Shown: piece by piece, positions 1-8,346 of the stretch
Numbering within the stretch: position 1 is the stretch's first letter
Layout of the letters: each line of letters starts with the position of its first letter
Assembly: GCF_014529945.1 (NCBI RefSeq)
Contig: NZ_JACVFB010000008.1
Coordinates: forward strand, 62,001 to 126,000
Length of the DNA: 64,000 nt
Origin: Chitinophaga varians
GTDB taxonomy: Bacteria; Bacteroidota; Bacteroidia; Chitinophagales; Chitinophagaceae
Reading direction: 5' to 3'
The notes under the pieces: model-generated
The model's input: only the letters and a program-made list of their open reading frames with translations
What the model was told of the DNA's origin: nothing
Databases searched by the model: none
Made by a program: the position numbers and the translations under genes

Positions 1-1057
1 TTACCACCCTCATTGCGTCATCTACCGCCCCCTGCCGGGCGAGGCATTCCGCTTTCGTCAGTACTATCTCCGGATAGGTAATGCCCATATTGGGGTTGTA
101 GTCCATCATACCGTTATTCACGAGTGCTGCGGGATTGCCTGCCACGGAGCGCTTTGTAAAGAAACGGATACGCAGGTCCGCAGCGGTATCAAATTGCTGA
201 ATAAGATCGTCGGAGTACCGGAAACGACTATTGACATAGTAACGGACAAATATCTCTTCAGGGCTGCTGTTGGTGTGCGGCAGCTGCACCTGTTTAGAGT
301 ACTCGTTGTAATTAAGCACCTTTCCGTTGGCTTTTTTTATCACCGCATCAGCATATTGCAGCGCACGCGGATAGTCCTGCATATACAGGTACAGTCTCGA
401 CAACATGGCATAGGCCACGGTAGTGGTCACCCTGGTGTTGTTCACTGCTGTTTCCTCCAGATCGGGAATGGCTGCGAGGATATCACCTGTCAACTGACGG
501 CAGAAGGCCTCCAGTGTAGGCCGCTGTGGTGTAGGCAGACTGATATCCGTGGAGGTGACATATGGTACGCCATATACGCTGCCGGCTGTTTGCGGATCAT
601 AGGCCGGTGAGAAGTAAGACAACAAATGCAGGTAACAAAACACCTTGTATACCATGGCCTCAGCGTACAACTGCTTCTTTTTCTTCTCCGTGCCGTTCTC
701 CGCCTGCATCACTCCTTCCGTTACCACATTGAGGTTAGCAATACGCCGGTAGTAGTCCAGCCATATGGCTGGACTCTCCGCGCTTATGTTGATATAGGGA
801 CGCCAGAAATAAAGATTGCTCTGAATGGACATCTGTCCCTGTGGGGACAAAGTTAAGTTGAGCCCGTCGTCGGTTACCATCCGCGGATCATTGTTACCAA
901 AGGAGGCCACATGTATGGCATCATTCATCACCGCCTCATAGTCACTGATGGTAGTGGCGATGATCACGCCTTTGGGTTTTACGTCGAGGAATTTACTGCA
1001 GGAGAGCAATGTCACTCCGAAAAACAGGAACAGGAAAAACTTTCTCATTACCATCAT
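1..1057 (-). CDS. SusD/RagB-family outer-membrane lipoprotein (3' end outside window)
   Basis: Surface glycan- or nutrient-binding lipoprotein that pairs with the SusC porin encoded directly upstream. The frame is open from the window edge to an ATG at 1048; two further in-frame ATGs lie at 1054 and 1057, so the exact start is open. The peptide begins MRKFFLFLFF and has a lipobox ending LLSC, so it is exported and lipidated. About 350 residues are visible, including the SusD-typical segment LTKAECLARQG near the edge, which in SusD proteins is part of the TPR-like helical scaffold; the C-terminal part is missing. It begins right after the SusC stop codon (1059), so the two are co-transcribed. 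The substrate cannot be read from the sequence. Confidence 0.93.
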   Translation of the reverse strand, partial: MMVMRKFFLFLFFGVTLLSCSKFLDVKPKGVIIATTISDYEAVMNDAIHVASFGNNDPRMVTDDGLNLTLSPQGQMSIQSNLYFWRPYINISAESPAIWLDYYRRIANLNVVTEGVMQAENGTEKKKKQLYAEAMVYKVFCYLHLLSYFSPAYDPQTAGSVYGVPYVTSTDISLPTPQRPTLEAFCRQLTGDILAAIPDLEETAVNNTRVTTTVAYAMLSRLYLYMQDYPRALQYADAVIKKANGKVLNYNEYSKQVQLPHTNSSPEEIFVRYYVNSRFRYSDDLIQQFDTAADLRIRFFTKRSVAGNPAALVNNGMMDYNPNMGITYPEIVLTKAECLARQGAVDDAMRVV

Positions 1058-1058
1058 T

Positions 1059-4000
1059 TTAAAAATTAACATTCAATGAAAACGTATATGCCGGTACCAC
1101 AGGAAGCCCCGGTTGACCGGAGGAAAGACCAAGTGTTTCCGGATCTATATCGTTGCCGCTGAAAGTATATTTAAACGGATTTTGTACCTGTAAGGCCACT
1201 CTGGGGCTGATCAGTCCCAGCCGTTTGGCCAGCCGCTGGCCCACATCCCATCCCACTGTTACATTACGCAATACAATGAAATCCATCTTACGGAAGTATT
1301 GTTGGCCATATTGATAACCTGTCAGCACGTACCAGTAATCAGGCGATGCATCGGGAGGGAAAAAGGGCGGCATCATCGTATTGGCTTCATCTCCGGGCTT
1401 TTTCCAGTAGTTATTCACTCCAACAGATGGCCGGTAGGCGTACAGGTAAGGCGGGGCCACACGGGCCACATGACCACCATAGTACATCAGCAGAAAGGAA
1501 CAATTCACCTGTCCAATATCGAAGCGGTTACTAATGCCCAACACATACCGTGGCGTCGTCTGACCCATGTATTTCAGCGCTGAAAAAGGCACGTCTCTCT
1601 TGGGCGACCCTGACAGCACCACTGGCTTACCATCTTCTCCGCGTACGGTAGGCTGGCCTTTATCATTCACCCCAAGATAATCGTGCGCGAACACGGCGTT
1701 GAGCGGATATCCCACCATATTCTCCGGCCTGGTGACACGGTCATAATTGGCAAAGCCGGTAAATTGATTGGACACGTTTAACACCTCGCTGCGGTTGAAT
1801 GAGCCGGTGAGCTGCGTCTCCCATCTGAATCGTTTCCGGTTAACATTGACGGTGTTCAGGCTGATATCAACACCTTTATTGATCAGAGAGGCGTTATTGA
1901 CCAGCGCATTGGCCATTCCTTTGGTAGCGTCGATGGCGAGCGGGGAAAAAATATCCATTCCCTTTTTGATGTAATAATCAATGCTGCCATACACCCTGCG
2001 TTGCAGGAAAGCAAAATCCAGCCCAATGTTATAGTTCAGCGTTTTCTCCCAGCGCAGCTGGTCATTCCGCAACGTCCGGATATTGTACCCCACCACAGGG
2101 TTAGGTATCGTGCTATTGATCGAAGCGCCCAAAATAGTATAAGGACCACTCAGTTTGATGATGTTACCATTATAACCAGCGGCTACCCGCCATTTTAATT
2201 CATCGACCCAGGGCCAGTGCGGCATGAATTTTTCCCGGTGCATATTCCACGAAAAACCGGCAGACCATAAAGGCGTATAGCGGTAACGGGGATCACTCCC
2301 GAAAAGGTTCGACTGGTCTACCCGCAGGCTACCGGTAACGCTGTAACGTTCGTCGTAGGTATAGGCGCCGTTGGCATATCCGGATAGAAAGCGGTCATCC
2401 TGATAACTCTCTGAGAAAAAATCACCGTAGGACGTATTGTCCTGCATATACCCCCATGAAGGGACCAGTACGTCCGTATAGTAAGGGGATGAGTACTGGT
2501 TGCTCATCAACGTCATATCCACCGGCTTCATGGAAAGAGTGTTGCCATCATACCCAAAAACAGTATTGAGACGGCTGGAAGTGGTCAATCTTCTGGCTTC
2601 TCCTCCCAACAGGAAAGACAGATCGTGACGGCTGCCCAGCCGTTTGTTGTAGGAAGCCTGTCCCCTGATGGTGTATGCAGCGATGAGGCTTTCCGTTACT
2701 TTATTAACGCCTCCCTGCGGGATACGGAAGACGGGCCGGTCACTTCCCGCTCTTTTTTCAGCAAAATAATTCAGCATTACCCGCGTCTGGTAGGCATTTT
2801 CAGAGGCCCAATTTGTTTGATTGCCCTGTTGTCTTTCATACACACCACCCACTTCCAGCTGCAATCCCGGGAGCACGCGGGCACGCAAATTTCCTTGCAG
2901 GCGATAGATATTCTGGCGTGATTGGGAACTGGATTCAAACATTTCCTGGTAAGGATAATAGTACATATCATACAGCCCCATGGCAATATTGTCCGCATTG
3001 CGTTTAGCACTGATCGTTCCATAGGGGCCGTCCGCTCCGTAGAAACTTCTGTAGTACGGGGAAAGCATGGTCGGGAGCGGCTTTCCGTCATCATCCAGGA
3101 AGCGCTGGTAAGGGCGCAACCAGGTATAGTCAGGTATGGGTACGCTTTTATCATTGATAGTGGAAAATATACTCTGTACATCGAGATTAAAGATCTTCAT
3201 GAATTCAAACGATCCCCTGTAGTTGATGTTGGTCTTATCAAAGCTCGAAAACCTTTCCCCCCGCTGGTTGTCTACCCGGTTGATGCCGAGGAAGTAAGTT
3301 GCCTGGCGGCTACCGCCGCTAAGGCTGAAATCGATGGTGCGGAGCAACTGGTTTTGCAGGAACAGACGTTTATAATCGGCGGTGTTATCGTAGTTGGCAT
3401 AGGGCTCCAGCAGTTTATCCGCCTGTTCCCTTGTCATACGCCCATGATATACATCGTCGGCAGCGCTGAATACCGGTGTGTAAGTCCCGTGCGACTCGTC
3501 GATCACTTTTTTGGTAAGTTCCGATGTCTCAATGATATTGAACGATCTTGCTATTTCATAGTCCACAAACTCCTTTCCTTTGGCGAAGTTCAGCTTATTG
3601 TAGTCAGGGCGCGGTTTGAGGCTCAGGGCAACATTCAGGTGAAACTGTGGTTTGCTCTCCTTACCTTTTAAAGTGGTGATCACCACTACGCCGTTAGAAG
3701 CACGCACGCCATAGATAGCAGCGGCTGCTGCATCTTTCAGTATCGTGATCGATTCAATATCATAGGGATTGATAGTTTCGATATCGATCTCTGTGGGGTA
3801 ACCATTCAAAACGATCAGTGGCTTTTTGATGGCCTGGAAAGTAGAGATACCCCGGATGGTGAACAGGCCGGCGCCGGTGCCACCGCTTTGGTTCATGTTC
3901 AGCATCAGTCCTGCCATGCGTCCTTCCATATTCTCCACGATATTGCCGGCCACGGGGACATTTTGCAGGTATGTCTTCCGGTCTACCGTCGCAAAGGCAC

Positions 4001-4676
4001 CGGTCAGCTGTGTTTTCTTCAGTTTCTGGTAGCCGGTGCTCACTTCCACTACATATTCCCCTAACTGCGAGGCAACGGGCTGCATAACGACCCCCATGTG
4101 ATGATTGGTGGTAGTGACTTTCACCCGTACCGGCTGGTAGCCTACAAAAGTGATCTGCAGCGTTTCACCAGAAACGGCCTGGATCTTAAATCTCCCGGCG
4201 TTGTCCGTGGAAGCAAACCCCGGTCGTCCTGCTACGGCAATGCTGGCTCCCGGCAGAGGCAGGCCGGCGCTGTCTGTCACCGTGCCTGTCACCTCATGGC
4301 CGGGGGCTAATGCCACTGCGCCCCGCAGATTTTGAGTGGTTTTGGTTGTAATGGTAATGGTCTTGCTTCGGATAAAATAATCGAGGCCCTGTTCTTTCAG
4401 GACGGCCGACAGGAAACGTTCCAGCGGCATTTGTTGAGCAGTAATACTGACGGGACGGGAATTGCGGATAATGTCGTAGTTGGCCACGATCGTATAGCCG
4501 GTTTGTCTTTCCACAGATGTCAGTACCCGATCCAATGGTTGGTTAGCAACCCTGACGGTAACCGTCTGGGCCTTTAGTGGTGGCGAAAAATGAATGGCCA
4601 CCGTCATCAACAGGAGCATAAGCAGCTTTCTGCAACTGGCTTTGCCCGGGCGAGCTTTGGTGTGATTGACTGTCAT
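1059..4676 (-). CDS. SusC/RagA-family TonB-dependent outer-membrane transporter with STN domain
   Basis: TonB-powered outer-membrane porin of a SusCD pair. In order: signal peptide to about residue 37 (ends LKAQ), STN (secretin/TonB short N-terminal) domain about 40-105, carboxypeptidase-regulatory-like beta domain about 128-200 (starts VTGTVTDSAG), plug domain about 215-335 with the SusC-typical segment MLNMNQSGG and ILKDAAAAAIYG, then a 22-strand barrel ending in a terminal aromatic residue (VNF). Its 1205 residues are normal for the family. The STN domain is what lets such receptors talk to a FecR anti-sigma factor, and FecR and an ECF sigma gene lie just upstream (4792-6634), so expression is probably induced by the transported substrate. 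The substrate is unknown. Confidence 0.96.
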   Translation of the reverse strand: MTVNHTKARPGKASCRKLLMLLLMTVAIHFSPPLKAQTVTVRVANQPLDRVLTSVERQTGYTIVANYDIIRNSRPVSITAQQMPLERFLSAVLKEQGLDYFIRSKTITITTKTTQNLRGAVALAPGHEVTGTVTDSAGLPLPGASIAVAGRPGFASTDNAGRFKIQAVSGETLQITFVGYQPVRVKVTTTNHHMGVVMQPVASQLGEYVVEVSTGYQKLKKTQLTGAFATVDRKTYLQNVPVAGNIVENMEGRMAGLMLNMNQSGGTGAGLFTIRGISTFQAIKKPLIVLNGYPTEIDIETINPYDIESITILKDAAAAAIYGVRASNGVVVITTLKGKESKPQFHLNVALSLKPRPDYNKLNFAKGKEFVDYEIARSFNIIETSELTKKVIDESHGTYTPVFSAADDVYHGRMTREQADKLLEPYANYDNTADYKRLFLQNQLLRTIDFSLSGGSRQATYFLGINRVDNQRGERFSSFDKTNINYRGSFEFMKIFNLDVQSIFSTINDKSVPIPDYTWLRPYQRFLDDDGKPLPTMLSPYYRSFYGADGPYGTISAKRNADNIAMGLYDMYYYPYQEMFESSSQSRQNIYRLQGNLRARVLPGLQLEVGGVYERQQGNQTNWASENAYQTRVMLNYFAEKRAGSDRPVFRIPQGGVNKVTESLIAAYTIRGQASYNKRLGSRHDLSFLLGGEARRLTTSSRLNTVFGYDGNTLSMKPVDMTLMSNQYSSPYYTDVLVPSWGYMQDNTSYGDFFSESYQDDRFLSGYANGAYTYDERYSVTGSLRVDQSNLFGSDPRYRYTPLWSAGFSWNMHREKFMPHWPWVDELKWRVAAGYNGNIIKLSGPYTILGASINSTIPNPVVGYNIRTLRNDQLRWEKTLNYNIGLDFAFLQRRVYGSIDYYIKKGMDIFSPLAIDATKGMANALVNNASLINKGVDISLNTVNVNRKRFRWETQLTGSFNRSEVLNVSNQFTGFANYDRVTRPENMVGYPLNAVFAHDYLGVNDKGQPTVRGEDGKPVVLSGSPKRDVPFSALKYMGQTTPRYVLGISNRFDIGQVNCSFLLMYYGGHVARVAPPYLYAYRPSVGVNNYWKKPGDEANTMMPPFFPPDASPDYWYVLTGYQYGQQYFRKMDFIVLRNVTVGWDVGQRLAKRLGLISPRVALQVQNPFKYTFSGNDIDPETLGLSSGQPGLPVVPAYTFSLNVNF

Positions 4677-4791
4677 AAACGCGATACTGGTTGTTGGTTG
4701 ATGGTTGGTTTTTGATTGGTATAGAGATTCCCTTCCGGCTTACCGCTCTGCGCGCCGGGGCGTTATTTTTTGGCCGATATGTGTTACAGTT

Positions 4792-5991
4792 TTACGGTGC
4801 TACGATCAGTTTTTTTCCATTGTTTTCCAGGCGGCAATGCACCTGCGATTTTTCGAGTATCAGCAATACATCCTGCAGGGGTAGGTCCCTGCCCATTCTT
4901 CCCCAAAACATAATATCCGGTATCGTGTGTTCATAAACGACTTCTATATCATACCAACGTGCCAGTTGGCGTAAGACGCCCGTCAGCGGCACCTGGTTAA
5001 AATCGAAGACACCGTTCTTCCAGGCCACCACCTGCTGTACGTCCGGCACCGTGCTGACGCGGAGCGCTTCATTTTCCGCAACCGCCTGTTGTCCCGGCTG
5101 CAGCCGCACGGTATGGTTATTCCGGTTGACTTTCACGGCGCCCGACAGCAATGTGGTCCGGACCACCGTTTCATCCGTATAGGCGTTCACGTTAAAGCTG
5201 GTACCCAGAACGGTGATTTCCATGTGTTCTCTGGCAGTAACCCGGAAAGGTTTTGCCGCATCGGGAGCAACCTCAAAGAAAGCTTCTCCTGTCACCTCCA
5301 CCCGCCGTTCGTTGTCTGTAAAGGCCAATGGATAATGCAACGAAGAAGCGGCATTGAGCCATACGGTGGTACCATCAGGCAATATTATTTTGAATTGGCC
5401 GCCCCTGGGCGTGGTAAGGGTGTTATAACCAGGAGGAGCGGTATGCGCGCTGGCGGTAGCCGTATAGGACAACAGCCCCTTCCTTTGTTGTACGGTAGTG
5501 GCACCCTGACTAAGTTGTTGGTGACCTGCGCTGTCCAGCTGCATCACATCCCCGTTGGCGAGGGTGAGTGTGGCCCTATTGTATCCCGGCACCGGTAAGG
5601 TGGTAGCAGCTGCCATTGTGGGATGCTGCATAGGTCGAGACACCGGGCGCAGCCACCAAACTGCCGCTACTATCGCCAGCACTGCGGCGGCTGCCCATCC
5701 CGTCCAAAGGGCTATAACGGCCATGCGTCTTCTCCCAGGTTGCGCCGGTGTTTCTCCTGCTTCGAAAATTGCCTGTAATATAGAGGTCATCGTTGTTTCA
5801 GGGAGGTCTTCCAGCGCATGATCAGCAGTCAACAGGGTGTCAATACAGGATTTCACCAGCGCCTCATTTGCCGGATTTTCCAGCAACAGCGCCAATTCCT
5901 GCTTTTCTTCCGCAGTGGCGATGCCATTCAGGCATTTCTGGTATAGTATGACAACCCTTTCCTCCATATGTTGCAAATGATGCAGCTGCAT
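4792..5991 (-). CDS. FecR-family anti-sigma factor
   Basis: Inner-membrane anti-sigma regulator that transmits the substrate signal from the STN domain of the SusC receptor to the ECF sigma factor. The cytoplasmic N-terminal part (about residues 1-88) should bind sigma. A single membrane helix follows at about 89-112 (rich in Ala/Val/Trp), then a periplasmic FecR domain (about 185-290, with LTTPRGGQFKIILPDG and VWLNAASSL) and a C-terminal STN-like domain (DUF4974, about 320-398, with VPLTGVLRQLARWYDIEV). The length of 399 residues is typical. It lies between the sigma gene (6047-6634) and susC, all leftward, the standard order of such loci in Bacteroidota. Confidence 0.95.
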   Translation of the reverse strand: MQLHHLQHMEERVVILYQKCLNGIATAEEKQELALLLENPANEALVKSCIDTLLTADHALEDLPETTMTSILQAIFEAGETPAQPGRRRMAVIALWTGWAAAAVLAIVAAVWWLRPVSRPMQHPTMAAATTLPVPGYNRATLTLANGDVMQLDSAGHQQLSQGATTVQQRKGLLSYTATASAHTAPPGYNTLTTPRGGQFKIILPDGTTVWLNAASSLHYPLAFTDNERRVEVTGEAFFEVAPDAAKPFRVTAREHMEITVLGTSFNVNAYTDETVVRTTLLSGAVKVNRNNHTVRLQPGQQAVAENEALRVSTVPDVQQVVAWKNGVFDFNQVPLTGVLRQLARWYDIEVVYEHTIPDIMFWGRMGRDLPLQDVLLILEKSQVHCRLENNGKKLIVAP

Positions 5992-6046
5992 CCAACATAA
6001 TAGTCTTCTTAAATAAATACCTTGGGGGGGTGGGCATCAAATTTTT

Positions 6047-6634
6047 TTATTTGATGTTCAAAAGGAGTAGTAATGCCCCTAATGGGAGCTGCGCCAGGCA
6101 GTAAGCCCGCACTTTGCGGTTCGCCTCGTCCAGGTTGAATTTGACAGTTTCGGGAGAGACTCCCATGATGGCGGCGGCTTCAGTACGTTTATGGCCTTCC
6201 TGACGAATCAGCCGGTAAGTTTGTTGCTGCCGGAGCGGAAGCCGTGCGATGGCTTTTTCCAGCAACGCGGTATATTCTTTATTTAGCAAGGGATCTTCTG
6301 TATTGTCATTCGCAGGCAGCACATCGTCAGGTATGCCTACCGGCACCAGTTTATCTTTCAGGGAACGCCGGAAGGCCGTGTAAATAGTATTGCGGGCCAC
6401 CCCCAGCAACCAGGCGGAGAAGTGTTCCACTTCCGGCAGAACGGTCCTGTTCAGCCATACCTTCAGGAATACGTCCTGCACCACTTCTTCGGCCAGCGGT
6501 GGCTGGTGCAGCAGCTTTAACGCGGCCGTATATACGTAGCGGCGGTATGTTTTTACCAACGCGGTAAATGCCTGCTGGTTTCCTTCTGAAACCTCCAGCA
6601 GCATCCCTTTTTCCATGTCACGATCGTATTGCAT
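6047..6634 (-). CDS. RNA polymerase ECF sigma factor, FecI-like
   Basis: Sigma-70 family extracytoplasmic-function factor, the likely partner of the FecR protein encoded 55 bases downstream. Region 2 spans about residues 20-90 (QQAFTALVKTYRRYVY, AEEVVQDVFLKVW) and region 4 about 125-178 (LPLRQQQTYRLIRQEG followed by a helix-turn-helix with EAAAIMGVSPETVK). An alternative start is the Met at residue 7. A sequence TACTTTTC lies just upstream on this strand, similar to the Bacteroidota -7 box, so the gene may have its own promoter. The gene before it (6722-7372) is also a sigma factor but is closed off by a terminator. Confidence 0.93.
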   Translation of the reverse strand: MQYDRDMEKGMLLEVSEGNQQAFTALVKTYRRYVYTAALKLLHQPPLAEEVVQDVFLKVWLNRTVLPEVEHFSAWLLGVARNTIYTAFRRSLKDKLVPVGIPDDVLPANDNTEDPLLNKEYTALLEKAIARLPLRQQQTYRLIRQEGHKRTEAAAIMGVSPETVKFNLDEANRKVRAYCLAQLPLGALLLLLNIK

Positions 6635-6663
6635 AGATGAAAAGTACGTATTATTCCCGTGGT

Positions 6664-6697
6664 CCCCAAAAAAAGAAAACCGGCGCTGAACGCCGGT
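6664..6697 (-). terminator. Intrinsic terminator between two sigma genes
   Basis: On the minus strand a 7-bp G/C-rich stem (ACCGGCG / CGCCGGT, arms 6679-6685 and 6691-6697, 5-base loop) runs into TTTTCTTTTTTT. It closes the upstream sigma gene (6722-7372), so the two sigma genes are separate transcription units. Confidence 0.85.
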
Positions 6698-6721
6698 CTT
6701 CCCTGGTAAAATATATTGACT

Positions 6722-7372
6722 TTATTCGATGTCCAGTTTCCGGAGCACGTTGTTGACAACCCTGTCGCACCGGATGAGGTGGAACGGAAATACTACATCG
6801 TTTTTGTAGAAGTTGGAGATGTGTTCGCGCAGCATTAGTTTGGCCCTGATCTGGCGGACTTTCACATTTACCCGCGAGATATCGAGCACTTTGGCCGTTT
6901 CGGCCACGTTGAGTTGTTCCAGTTCCCGCAGCACGAAAACGGCCCGGTATTTTTCCGGGATACTCAGCAGTGCTTTTTCCAGCACTTCGCCCAATTCTTT
7001 GTTAATGACGGCGTCCACAGGCGTTTTAGTTTTGGCAATATCCTGACCTTGCTCCACCGTTGAAATATCCTCGCTGGCTCCCCGCTTTGCCTTTTTCAGG
7101 TGTTGCTGGCACTCATTGATCATAATCCTCTTAAGCCAGGTAGCAAATGCAGCTTCCTGCCGGAATTTGTCCAGGTGCTGATAGGCATTGATATACGTCT
7201 GCTGCATCATGTCCTCCGTGTCCATATCATTGTTCAGGAAAGACATCCCGATCCTGAACAGACTGGCGTTGTACCGACGCATCAGCGTTTCATATAACCG
7301 TTTCTCTCCGGCCAGCACCCTGGCGATAATTTCATTGTCAGTAAGTGTCTCAATAGGTTGAATAATACTCAT
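6722..7372 (-). CDS. RNA polymerase sigma-70 factor, RpoE/ECF type
   Basis: A second ECF sigma factor, 216 residues, of the general RpoE-like type rather than the FecI-like type. Region 2 is about residues 20-90 (YETLMRRYNASLFRIG, TEDMMQQTYINAYQHLDKF, FATWLKRIMINECQ) and region 4 about 130-185 (LSIPEKYRAVFVLREL, then NVAETAKVLDISRVNVK). The C-terminal about 35 residues after region 4 (with HLIRCDRVVNNVL) are an extra tail. No anti-sigma gene is adjacent: the next gene downstream lies behind a terminator and the upstream neighbour is on the other strand. A CxxC zinc-finger anti-sigma partner, common for this type, is not seen in the window. Confidence 0.92.
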   Translation of the reverse strand: MSIIQPIETLTDNEIIARVLAGEKRLYETLMRRYNASLFRIGMSFLNNDMDTEDMMQQTYINAYQHLDKFRQEAAFATWLKRIMINECQQHLKKAKRGASEDISTVEQGQDIAKTKTPVDAVINKELGEVLEKALLSIPEKYRAVFVLRELEQLNVAETAKVLDISRVNVKVRQIRAKLMLREHISNFYKNDVVFPFHLIRCDRVVNNVLRKLDIE

Positions 7373-7523
7373 TCAGATAGTTATTAGATGGTTAAAGTGA
7401 AAATAAGTTACAAAAAATGGGAACATTTTGTAACCTTTTATGAAATCCGCACTCTAATCCATATCAACAGGCCCTTAAAAGCCTGACTATTAACCCGAAT
7501 AACCGAAAGCGCAAACTAAAACA

Positions 7524-7865
7524 ATGATGACAGGCCGAAAAATTCCGCAGACCGACGTCACCCTGCCCCCTTTAACACATCAGCGTATCCAGGAGCTGAA
7601 ACAAACTCCTATGGGCCAACGTATTATGCGGGAAACGTTCCAGGTCTTTCCAGAATTGGTCAAATCCCTTACCGCTGCCTTACAGGAGAAACTAACCCGT
7701 TTTGAACAAGCCCGTATAAAAGATACCGGCTCCCCGGAAGGATTGACCCTCAACATGCTGGTAGATGATTACCAGTTTTTGGAATTTGTTCAACACATTA
7801 TGTTCGTGAAATGGAGAGAAGAAAAAAATAGACAGTATTATCCCGGGGATACACAGGTGAACTGA
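7524..7865 (+). CDS. Small hypothetical protein
   Basis: A 113-residue soluble protein that I do not recognise. It is rich in helix-forming residues and has no signal peptide, membrane helix or known motif. An A-rich stretch (GCAAACTAAAACA) precedes the ATG, as is usual for Bacteroidota translation starts. It is divergent from the sigma gene at 6722-7372 and convergent with the acetyltransferase remnant at 7870. The coding frame is clean and codon use matches the neighbours, so I take it as real. Confidence 0.7.
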   Translation: MMTGRKIPQTDVTLPPLTHQRIQELKQTPMGQRIMRETFQVFPELVKSLTAALQEKLTRFEQARIKDTGSPEGLTLNMLVDDYQFLEFVQHIMFVKWREEKNRQYYPGDTQVN

Positions 7866-7869
7866 CCCG

Positions 7870-8103
7870 TTATTTTTCAGGCATCACCGCTCCTGTTCTT
7901 AACAGGTAGAGGTCTCCATGCCCGAACGGTAAGGTCTGATATACCTCAAAACCTCTTTTTGTGTACCAATTGACATTGTTTACCATAGATGTTTCCAGAT
8001 AAACCGGGCGCCGGCCATGCATCACCACGTGCTGAAGCAGTCGGCTGCCGGTTCCCTGCTGCTGCCCTTCCGGCGATACTCCGATGAACCACAGGTAGTT
8101 CAT
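7870..8103 (-). pseudogene. 5'-truncated GNAT acetyltransferase remnant
   Basis: Only the C-terminal half of a GNAT N-acetyltransferase is left. The 77-residue frame holds beta strand 4 (YLWFIGVSP), the acetyl-CoA loop (QQQGTGSRLL, matching Q/RxxGxG/A) and the C-terminal strand (WYTKRGFEVYQ). The family normally has about 150-200 residues, so about 80-120 are missing. The same frame stays open upstream to a stop codon at 8215-8217 and still reads family-like sequence (KSRIKAQYPATP), but there is no ATG before 8103. The promoter of the MFS gene at 8193-8223 now occupies the place of the missing 5' part. A functional protein is unlikely. Confidence 0.75.
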
Positions 8104-8192
8104 GGGAGTGGCCGGGTACTGCGCTTTTATCCGGGATTTACCTGGGAAACAGTTAACCCTGCTTATAACAAGATAAATACCCTGTAATGTTT

Positions 8193-8223
8193 TTTGGAGG
8201 AAGATAATTTCCTGCTAACTTTG
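8193..8223 (+). promoter_or_regulatory. Bacteroidota-type promoter of the MFS exporter
   Basis: TTTG at 8193-8196 and TAACTTTG at 8216-8223 are separated by 19 bases, which fits the known Bacteroidota consensus (-33 TTTG, -7 TAnnTTTG). The transcript should start near 8229, about 118 bases before the MFS start codon. Confidence 0.7.
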
Positions 8224-8228
8224 CCGCT

Positions 8229-8309
8229 ATGAGATAACTCTTTACAACCCACTCCGCAGGCATTCTGCCTGTTACCAACCCGGCCCTCCTATTGCCGGGC
8301 GCCTTTTTT
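8229..8309 (+). promoter_or_regulatory. Putative attenuator leader: two-codon ORF plus terminator hairpin
   Basis: The expected transcript start coincides with ATG AGA TAA (8229-8237), a two-codon reading frame with no leader. It is followed by a weak hairpin (CAGGC/GCCTG, about 8256-8270) and then a terminator-like stem CCCGGC/GCCGGG (8279-8284 and 8294-8299) with CGCC and a run of six T at 8304-8309, all before the exporter gene. This is the form of a ribosome-mediated attenuator that lets antibiotic-stalled ribosomes switch on an efflux gene. That function is inference; the elements themselves are plain in the sequence. Confidence 0.5.
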
Positions 8310-8346
8310 CGTATTTATTTGTTTCAACTTTTACTCCTGTATCCAT

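Noticed and set aside
2922..3671. Long plus-strand frame of 249 codons
   Set aside because: It lies fully inside the SusC gene on the other strand and has no protein-like features; it is a shadow.
6722..7372. Assignment of this sigma gene to the SusCD locus as its FecI
   Set aside because: A terminator follows it and the FecI-like gene at 6047-6634 is next to FecR; the locus already has its sigma factor.
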